Below are positions 1-7,631 of a stretch of DNA of 7,631 bases, in pieces. A program made the translations under genes and the position numbers. Position 1 is the first letter of the stretch. Every line of letters starts with the position of its first letter. Location: positions 1-7,631 of the forward strand of contig JAASSQ010000138.1 in assembly GCA_021767845.1 (NCBI GenBank), in the 5' to 3' direction. Origin of the DNA: Roseovarius sp. (GTDB taxonomy: Bacteria; Pseudomonadota; Alphaproteobacteria; Rhodobacterales; Rhodobacteraceae). A model generated the notes under the pieces. The model made no database searches. It was not told the DNA's origin and saw only the letters and a list, made by a program, of their open reading frames with translations.

Positions 1-609
1 CATATGCAGAAACCGCGCCCGCGCTGGCCCAACCTCGTGGTGCTCTGCGACATCTCCGGCTCGATGAGCCAGTATTCGCGGATGGTGCTGCATTTCCTGC
101 ACGCCGTCGCCAATGAAAAGGGTCAGGGCTGGGCGAAGGTCCACGCCTTCACCTTCGGCACGCGGCTCACCAACATCACGCGGCATCTGGCCACCCGCGA
201 CGTGGATGCCGCGCTCGCCGCCGCGGGCCACGAGGCGCAGGACTGGGAAGGCGGCACAAGGATCGGCGATTGCCTGCACGCCTTCAACCGCGACTGGTCG
301 CGCCGGGTGATGGGGCAGGGGGCGGTGGTGCTGCTTATCACCGACGGGCTGGACCGGGGCGATGCCGGCGCGCTGGCGAAAGAGGCCGAGCGCCTGCATC
401 TCAGCGCCCGGCGGCTCATCTGGCTGAACCCGCTGCTGCGATGGGACCGCTTCGCGCCGCGCGCGGGGGGCATCCGCGCGATGCTGCCGCATGTCGATGC
501 CTTTCGCGCGGGCCATTCCATCGCCACGCTCGAAGAGCTGGCCGAGGCGATCTCGCGCCCCGATGACAGCGGCGAGAAGGCCCGCCTGATGGCGCTGCTC
601 GACGGCTGA
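1..609 (+). CDS. coxE: CoxE-type VWA domain protein, C-terminal part (5' truncated by window edge)
   Basis: This is a von Willebrand factor A (VWA) protein of the CoxE family. CoxE works with the AAA+ ATPase CoxD as a post-translational maturation factor for aerobic CO dehydrogenase-type molybdenum hydroxylases, probably as a cytoplasmic metal-dependent adaptor. Counting from the Met at position 4, the metal-binding MIDAS motif is complete: DISGS at residues 16-20 (D16, S18, S20), Thr85 in GGTRIG, and Asp114 in ITDGLDRGD. The sequence RLIWLNPLLR near residues 138-147 is also typical of the family. CoxE proteins are usually about 400 residues with the VWA domain in the C-terminal half. The frame is open to base 1, so the ATG at 4 is most likely an internal Met and the N-terminal half lies upstream. 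The stop is TGA at 607-609. An upstream coxD would be expected but is outside the window. An alternative label is a generic VWA protein of another MoxR system, but the downstream cox genes favour CoxE. Confidence 0.88.
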   Translation, partial: HMQKPRPRWPNLVVLCDISGSMSQYSRMVLHFLHAVANEKGQGWAKVHAFTFGTRLTNITRHLATRDVDAALAAAGHEAQDWEGGTRIGDCLHAFNRDWSRRVMGQGAVVLLITDGLDRGDAGALAKEAERLHLSARRLIWLNPLLRWDRFAPRAGGIRAMLPHVDAFRAGHSIATLEELAEAISRPDDSGEKARLMALLDG

Positions 610-621
610 GTCGCCCGGCGG

Positions 622-643
622 CGAAGGCACCTGCCTGCGTTTT
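622..643 (+). terminator. Weak candidate intrinsic terminator after coxE
   Basis: Bases 622-628 can pair with 633-639 (seven pairs with one A-G mismatch) around an ACCT loop, and four T residues follow at 640-643. It begins 13 bases after the coxE stop. The stem is short and imperfect and the T-tract is only four bases, so termination is uncertain. The position, between coxE and a gap with its own operator-like sites, fits the end of a transcript. Confidence 0.35.
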
Positions 644-663
644 GCATTGATCGTGATCATTGC
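644..663 (+). promoter_or_regulatory. Imperfect 20-bp inverted repeat, possible operator
   Basis: The sequence reads GCA-T-TGATC-GT-GATCA-T-TGC. It is symmetric about 653/654, with a perfect TGATC/GATCA core and matching GCA/TGC outer arms. It sits about 60 bases upstream of the ATG of the first transporter gene, just left of an AT-rich stretch. The symmetry and position suggest a binding site for a dimeric regulator. I do not recognise a specific family from the sequence. Confidence 0.35.
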
Positions 664-686
664 ATTCATTCAAAAAGTAATATATT
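660..686 (+). promoter_or_regulatory. Candidate sigma-70-type promoter for the transporter pair
   Basis: A TTGCAT hexamer (660-665) is followed 15 bases later by TATATT (681-686), in the only strongly AT-rich stretch of the first 2 kb. The spacer is shorter than the optimal 17, so the exact hexamers are uncertain. A promoter somewhere in 640-700 is likely, because both the probable terminator on its left and the operator-like palindrome overlapping its right end imply a separate transcript. Confidence 0.3.
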
Positions 687-699
687 CGAGTTTCAGAAT
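684..699 (+). promoter_or_regulatory. ATTC-N8-GAAT palindrome: probable SqrR/BigR-type (ArsR family) operator
   Basis: ATTC at 684-687, an eight-base spacer and GAAT at 696-699 form a perfect inverted repeat with the spacing known for SqrR. SqrR is the persulfide-sensing ArsR-family repressor of Rhodobacter capsulatus, related to BigR. The site overlaps the candidate -10 element and ends 24 bases before the start codon, a usual position for repression by blocking RNA polymerase. The downstream genes are YeeE/YedE sulfur transporters, a class often controlled by BigR/SqrR-type repressors. The match is seen directly; the identity of the regulator is inferred, and no regulator gene lies in the window. 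Confidence 0.6.
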
Positions 700-711
700 G
701 TGAAATTGAGA

Positions 712-717
712 AAGGAA
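712..717 (+). promoter_or_regulatory. Ribosome binding site fixing the start at 724
   Basis: AAGGAA lies six bases before the ATG at 724. The in-frame GTG at 700 lies directly against the operator palindrome and has no Shine-Dalgarno sequence, so 724 is the preferred start. Confidence 0.6.
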
Positions 718-723
718 CTCTCG

Positions 724-1275
724 ATGGTTCTCAACTGGAAAACCGGCGGGGTGCTGCTGGGGCTGGTGTTCTTCGCGGCCGTGCTGCTGGTCAAGCCGAT
801 TGGCGTGTCCACGCAGTTCGTGATCCTCGATGCGATCATCGGCAACGTGGTCAACCCCGACCTGATCACCCAAACCGAAACCGGGTATACCTCGTCCAAC
901 GCCTACCTGGCGAAATCGGACGGCAAATATGCCGGCAATGCCGCCAATCCGCTGAACTACAGCTTCGTCTTCGTGCTGGCCATGGCGCTTGGCGCGTTCC
1001 TGTCGGCGATGGCGCGCGGCGGGGTGCCGCGTGACGAACGCCGCCTGCCGGCGATCTGGTATGCCAATTACGGCGACACGCCGTGGAAACGCTATGCCAT
1101 GGCCTTCGTCGGCGGCTTCATCGTGCTTTACGGCGCGCGCCTGGCGGGGGGCTGCACCTCGGGGCACATGATGTCCGGCATGATGCAGACCGCCGTTTCG
1201 GGCTACATTTTCGCCGCCGGGGCCTTCGCGGCCGCCGTGCCCGTCGCCATGATGCTCTATCCGAAGGAGGGCTGA
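724..1275 (+). CDS. YeeE/YedE family membrane protein, first half of a sulfur-compound transporter pair
   Basis: This is a 183-residue integral membrane protein of the YeeE/YedE (sulfur transport) family. Members move thiosulfate or related sulfur species across the inner membrane; the split PmpA/PmpB-like forms are tied to sulfide or polysulfide handling. About four hydrophobic segments are visible, near residues 8-26, 79-97, 124-142 and 157-178. The family signature GGCTSGH is at residues 142-148, with the conserved Cys144 that binds or relays the sulfur substrate in TsuA/YeeE. A hydrophilic loop spans roughly residues 42-78. The start at 724 is chosen because AAGGAA lies six bases upstream. 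The next gene begins three bases after the stop, and its Shine-Dalgarno sequence is inside the last codons here, so the two are co-translated. A probable SqrR/BigR-type operator upstream suggests induction by sulfide or persulfide. The transported molecule is not certain. Confidence 0.85.
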   Translation: MVLNWKTGGVLLGLVFFAAVLLVKPIGVSTQFVILDAIIGNVVNPDLITQTETGYTSSNAYLAKSDGKYAGNAANPLNYSFVFVLAMALGAFLSAMARGGVPRDERRLPAIWYANYGDTPWKRYAMAFVGGFIVLYGARLAGGCTSGHMMSGMMQTAVSGYIFAAGAFAAAVPVAMMLYPKEG

Positions 1276-1278
1276 GCC

Positions 1279-1860
1279 ATGACATCCATCATTCTCGCTG
1301 TCGTGATCGGCGCCGCCTTCGGCGCGGTGCTGGACCGGATCGGGGCCACGAACCCCAACTGGATCGGCAAGATGCTGACCCTGACCCACCTGCACCTGAT
1401 GAAGACGATCCTGCTGGCGATCGGCACCGCCTCGGTGCTGATGTTCGGCGGGCAGATGCTGGGCCTCGTCGATGTCGGCCACATGAGCGTCAAGACCGCC
1501 TATGTCGGCGTCTTCATCGGCGGGCTGCTCTTGGGCGCGGGCTGGGCCGCCGCGGGCTATTGCCCCGGCACCGGCGTCTGCGCCGCCGCCTCGGGCCGCA
1601 AGGACGCGTGGTTCTTCATCGCCGGCGGCCTGCTGGGTGCTGCGGCCTACATGGTCAGCTACCCGTGGTGGAAGAACGCGGGCCTGCTCGAGGGCGAAAA
1701 GCTGACCCTCGGCACCGTGCCCGGCGCGGGCTACGAGGGGCTGACCAGCCTGTCGGGCGACCTCGTGGGGATCGTCATGGGCCTCGTGTTCATCGCCATC
1801 GCCATCGCGCTGCCCGACCGGCTGCGCGGCGCGGGCGAGGCCGTGGCACCGGCCGAATAA
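1279..1860 (+). CDS. YeeE/YedE family membrane protein, second half of the transporter pair
   Basis: This 193-residue membrane protein is the partner half of the YeeE/YedE-type sulfur transporter. It has about five hydrophobic segments, near residues 2-19, 43-63, 72-92, 110-128 and 160-179. The signature GYCPGTGVCAA (residues 93-103) carries the conserved Cys95 of the second half, plus an additional Cys101. The LTHLHLMK stretch (residues 35-42) is typical of this branch. With the preceding gene it adds up to about nine membrane segments, close to the layout of full-length TsuA/YeeE, so the two probably assemble as one transporter (inference). The start is well supported: AAGGAGG at 1264-1270 lies eight bases upstream, within the end of the preceding gene. 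A strong terminator follows the stop, making the pair look like a self-contained two-gene operon. The substrate (thiosulfate, sulfide-derived persulfide or another sulfur species) is not known. Confidence 0.85.
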   Translation: MTSIILAVVIGAAFGAVLDRIGATNPNWIGKMLTLTHLHLMKTILLAIGTASVLMFGGQMLGLVDVGHMSVKTAYVGVFIGGLLLGAGWAAAGYCPGTGVCAAASGRKDAWFFIAGGLLGAAAYMVSYPWWKNAGLLEGEKLTLGTVPGAGYEGLTSLSGDLVGIVMGLVFIAIAIALPDRLRGAGEAVAPAE

Positions 1861-1883
1861 GCCTTCCTTTCCCTTGGCGATCC

Positions 1884-1915
1884 AGGCCGCTCCCGTTCGC
1901 GGGGGCGGCCTTTTT
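1884..1915 (+). terminator. Strong Rho-independent terminator with UUCG tetraloop
   Basis: Bases 1884-1895 pair with 1900-1911 in a 12-bp GC-rich stem containing one T-G wobble. The loop is TTCG (1896-1899), closed by a C-G... G-C-rich end, and five T residues run from 1911 to 1915. It starts 23 bases after the stop of the second transporter gene. It marks the end of the transporter transcript and separates it from the XdhC gene. Confidence 0.88.
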
Positions 1916-1966
1916 CGTTTGTGCCGCCCGCGCCCGCGCCCCATATTGCCGGGCGAGGAGGCATCC

Positions 1967-2934
<968 letters not shown>

Positions 2935-2938
<4 letters not shown>

Positions 2939-3930
2939 AATTCGGCCCCGTTCCCGTGGCCCGCGCCGAGGGCGCGATCCTGGCCCACTCGCTCAAGGTG
3001 GCGCAGGGGCGGCTGCGCAAGGGCGTGCGGCTGGAGCCCGCGCATCTCGATCAGCTCCGCGCCGCCGGCATCACCGAGGTCACGGTCGCGCGGCTCGATC
3101 CCGGCGACCTGCACGAGGACACCGCCGCCCAAAACCTCGCAGAGGCGCTGATCGAGGGGGCGGGCGACATTCACCTCACCCGGCCCTTCACCGGCCGCGT
3201 GAACCTGATCGCCGACCGCCCCGGCGTGGTGCTGCTCGACGCCGAGCGTATCAATGCCGCCAATGCCGTGAACCCGATGATCACCGTCGCCACCGTCGCG
3301 CCGTTCCACCAGCTGCAGACGGGTGGCATGGCGGCCACGGTCAAGATCATCGCCTACGGCGTGCCGGGCGCGGCGCTTGGGCGCGCGGCCGATCTGGCGC
3401 GCGGGGCGATCCGGCTGGCCACGCCGGTGCACCGCACCGCCACCCTGATCCTGACGGAAATCGAGGGCGGTCCCGGCGACAAGGGGATGGACGCGGTGGA
3501 AAACCGCCTCACCGGGCTTGGCATGCGCCTGGCAGAAACCCTGCGCTGCGCCCATGACGAGGCGGCGCTGGCCGCGGCCATCGGGCAGGCGGCGGGCGAC
3601 ATCATCCTGATCCTGACCGCCTCGGCCACCTCCGATGCGCATGACACCGCCCCGCAGGCGCTGCGCCGTGCGGGCGGGCGCATCGAACGCTTCGGCCTGC
3701 CGGTCGATCCCGGCAACCTGCTTTTCCTGGGCGAATTGCAGGGACGGCCGGTCATCGGCCTGCCGGGCAGCGCCCGGTCGCCGGTGCTGCACGGGGCCGA
3801 CTGGGTGCTGGCGCGCGTGGCCTGCGGGCTGCCCGCCAACAGCGCGCATCTCGGCGCGCTCGGCGTGGGCGGCCTGCTCAAGGAAATCCCCACCCGTCCG
3901 CAACCGCGCCGCGCCCAAACGCCAACGTGA
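2935..3930 (+). CDS. MoeA-like molybdopterin-binding protein (MoCF-type domain), no nucleotidyltransferase domain
   Basis: This 331-residue soluble protein ends in a MoCF/MoeA-like molybdopterin-binding domain (roughly residues 165-300). Proteins of this group sit beside XdhC in molybdenum hydroxylase loci and are thought to bind molybdopterin during cofactor assembly; the exact reaction is not established. Visible landmarks are an N-terminal region beginning GPVPVARAEGAILAHSL (4-20), GDKGMDAVENRL (181-192), ILTASATSDAHD (226-237) and GLPGSARSP (275-283). The last two correspond in position to SGGxSxGxxD and GLPGNPxS of true MoeA but are divergent, so classical molybdate insertion is uncertain. 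Relatives I recall carry a MobA/MocA-like nucleotidyltransferase domain after a similar KEIPTRPQPR segment. Here the protein ends shortly after that segment, at tandem TGA stops (3928-3933). The start overlaps the XdhC stop by four bases (ATGA), so the two are translationally coupled. Confidence 0.78.
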
Positions 3931-4015
3931 TGAAAAACCGGGTTCTCAACTGCTCCGACAAGTGCTTAACTTCCCGCAGCTAACATAAAAGACCTAGCCA
4001 AATGGGAGGAGCCGA
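3931..4015 (+). promoter_or_regulatory. Intergenic leader of the coxSLM genes with Shine-Dalgarno sequence
   Basis: This 85-base gap is more AT-rich than its surroundings and contains TAACATAAAA (3981-3990), the best -10-like stretch. No convincing -35 hexamer lies 16-18 bases upstream, and no terminator hairpin follows the molybdopterin-binding gene. GGGAGGA at 4004-4010, five bases before the coxS ATG, is a clear ribosome binding site. A promoter for coxSLM here is plausible, but readthrough from xdhC is equally possible. Confidence 0.4.
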
Positions 4016-4501
<486 letters not shown>

Positions 4502-4511
4502 GCCGAACAAG

Positions 4512-4527
4512 ACGGCCGGCGGGCCGT
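4512..4527 (+). repeat. Intercistronic GC hairpin between coxS and coxL
   Basis: ACGGCC (4512-4517) and GGCCGT (4522-4527) are perfect inverted arms around a four-base GGCG loop, 11 bases after the coxS stop. No T-tract follows, so it is not an intrinsic terminator. In an mRNA it could protect the coxS 3' end or mark a processing point that sets subunit ratios; this is inference. Confidence 0.45.
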
Positions 4528-4541
4528 GCCCGCCACCCACA

Positions 4542-4548
4542 GGGAGGA
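4542..4548 (+). promoter_or_regulatory. Ribosome binding site fixing the coxL start at 4556
   Basis: GGGAGGA lies seven bases before the ATG at 4556. The in-frame GTG at 4526 falls within the intercistronic hairpin and upstream of this site, so it is rejected. Confidence 0.75.
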
Positions 4549-4555
4549 CAAAGCA

Positions 4556-6922
<2,367 letters not shown>

Positions 6923-6940
6923 GGCAGAAGGAGTTTCCCC

Positions 6941-7631
6941 ATGTATGCATTCGACATCGAACGCCCGACCACCATCGCCGACGCGGTCAAGCTGCTCTCG
7001 GCGTCCGAGGAAAACCAGCCCCTTGGCGGCGGCCAGACCCTCATCCCGACGCTCAAGCAGCGGCTCGCCATGCCCGAAACGCTGGTCAGCCTGACCGCGA
7101 TCGACGAGATCAGGGGCATCTGCGAGGATGACGCGGGCCGCATCTGCATCGGCGCCGCCACGACCCATGCCGAGGTCGCGGCGGGGGCGGGCAAATACCC
7201 CGCGCTGGCCGTGCTCGCGGGCAATATCGGCGATCCGGCGGTGCGCAACCGCGGCACGATCGGCGGCAGCCTCGCCAATAACGACCCCTCGGCCTGCTAC
7301 CCGGCCGCGGCGCTCGGCTCGGGCGCGACCATCGTGACCGACAAGCGCGAGATCGCCGCCGACGACTATTTCGAGGGCATGTTCGCCACCGCCCTCGACG
7401 AGGGCGAGATCATCACCGAGGTCAAGTTCCCGGTGCCGGAAAAAGCCGCCTACATGAAATTCGACCAACCCGCCTCGCGCTTCGCGCTGGTGGGTGTCTT
7501 CGTGGCCAAATACCCCGACGGCGTGCGCGTCGCGGTGACCGGCGCGTCGGAAGAGGGCGTCTTCCGCTGGTCCGAGGCCGAGGCGGCGCTCTCCTCCGAC
7601 TTCTCCGCCGACGCGGTCGCGGGCCTCTCCC
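6941..7631 (+). CDS. coxM: CoxM, FAD-binding medium subunit (3' truncated by window edge)
   Basis: CoxM binds FAD and passes electrons from the CoxS clusters to the acceptor, usually quinone in the respiratory chain. The first 230 codons are present without a stop; family members are about 260-290 residues, so only the end of the C-terminal domain is missing. The FAD pyrophosphate-binding motifs are visible: PLGGGQTLIPTLKQRLA at residues 27-43 (AGGHS-type loop) and RGTIGGSLANNDP at 104-116 (TIGGD-type loop, here with Ser110). The CO dehydrogenase flavoprotein C-terminal domain begins near residue 172. The ATG at 6941 is preceded by AGAAGGAG (6926-6933) with a seven-base spacer, and it lies 18 bases after the coxL stop, so the three subunits are one operon. 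The position after coxL supports form II organisation. Confidence 0.94.
   Translation, partial: MYAFDIERPTTIADAVKLLSASEENQPLGGGQTLIPTLKQRLAMPETLVSLTAIDEIRGICEDDAGRICIGAATTHAEVAAGAGKYPALAVLAGNIGDPAVRNRGTIGGSLANNDPSACYPAAALGSGATIVTDKREIAADDYFEGMFATALDEGEIITEVKFPVPEKAAYMKFDQPASRFALVGVFVAKYPDGVRVAVTGASEEGVFRWSEAEAALSSDFSADAVAGLS

Noticed and set aside
175..310. Possible separate small gene in other plus-strand frames within coxE (about 113-310 and 270-566)
   Set aside because: Arg/Ala/Pro-rich out-of-frame translations with no ribosome binding site, typical of GC-rich frame shadows.
700..723. GTG start at 700 for the first transporter protein
   Set aside because: It directly abuts the operator palindrome and has no ribosome binding site; ATG 724 has AAGGAA at the right distance.
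1874..1966. 31-codon N-terminal extension of the XdhC protein from a TTG start
   Set aside because: It would read through the UUCG terminator hairpin, encodes no family sequence and lacks a Shine-Dalgarno site, whereas ATG 1967 has GAGGAGG five bases upstream.
3931..3990. A defined sigma-70 promoter upstream of coxS
   Set aside because: TAACAT resembles a -10 element, but no acceptable -35 hexamer lies at 16-18 bases, so only a tentative leader region is annotated.
4526..4555. Ten-codon N-terminal extension of CoxL from a GTG start
   Set aside because: The GTG lies inside the intercistronic hairpin and upstream of the good ribosome binding site that serves ATG 4556.

Overview
The window looks like chromosomal DNA from an alphaproteobacterium, most likely Rhodobacteraceae (Roseobacter/Paracoccus-like). 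This rests on the high GC content (about two thirds by eye), strong G/C bias at third codon positions, and the protein families and their order. It is an inference; no phylogenetic marker gene is present. All genes lie on the plus strand and are tightly packed.

Layout. Positions 1-609 hold the C-terminal part of a CoxE-type von Willebrand factor A protein, cut by the window edge. Positions 610-723 are an AT-rich regulatory gap with a weak terminator-like hairpin, an imperfect 20-bp inverted repeat and an exact ATTC-N8-GAAT palindrome. That palindrome matches the site known for SqrR/BigR-type persulfide-sensing ArsR repressors. Positions 724-1860 encode two small YeeE/YedE-family membrane proteins, the two halves of a sulfur-compound transporter. 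They are followed by a strong UUCG-loop intrinsic terminator (1884-1915). Positions 1967-3930 hold an XdhC/CoxF-type molybdenum-cofactor maturation factor and a MoeA-like molybdopterin-binding protein, joined by an ATGA overlap. Positions 4016-7631 hold coxS, coxL and coxM (truncated at the right edge), in the small-large-medium order typical of form II aerobic CO dehydrogenase-like enzymes.

How the genes work together. CoxS (two [2Fe-2S] clusters), CoxL (molybdopterin cytosine dinucleotide site) and CoxM (FAD) form a molybdenum hydroxylase. XdhC, the MoeA-like protein and CoxE (with an AAA+ partner, CoxD, that is not visible here) are the expected maturation factors. CoxL carries AYRGAGR rather than the AYRCSFR motif of proven CO dehydrogenases. 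The enzyme is therefore a form II (CODH-like) hydroxylase whose true substrate cannot be read from sequence.

The most interesting feature is the sulfur-transporter pair, with its own probable sulfide/persulfide-responsive operator and terminator, inserted between coxE and xdhC. It may be an independent cassette, or it may supply sulfur for cofactor sulfuration. No CRISPR, tRNA, rRNA, insertion sequence or wholly new system was seen.
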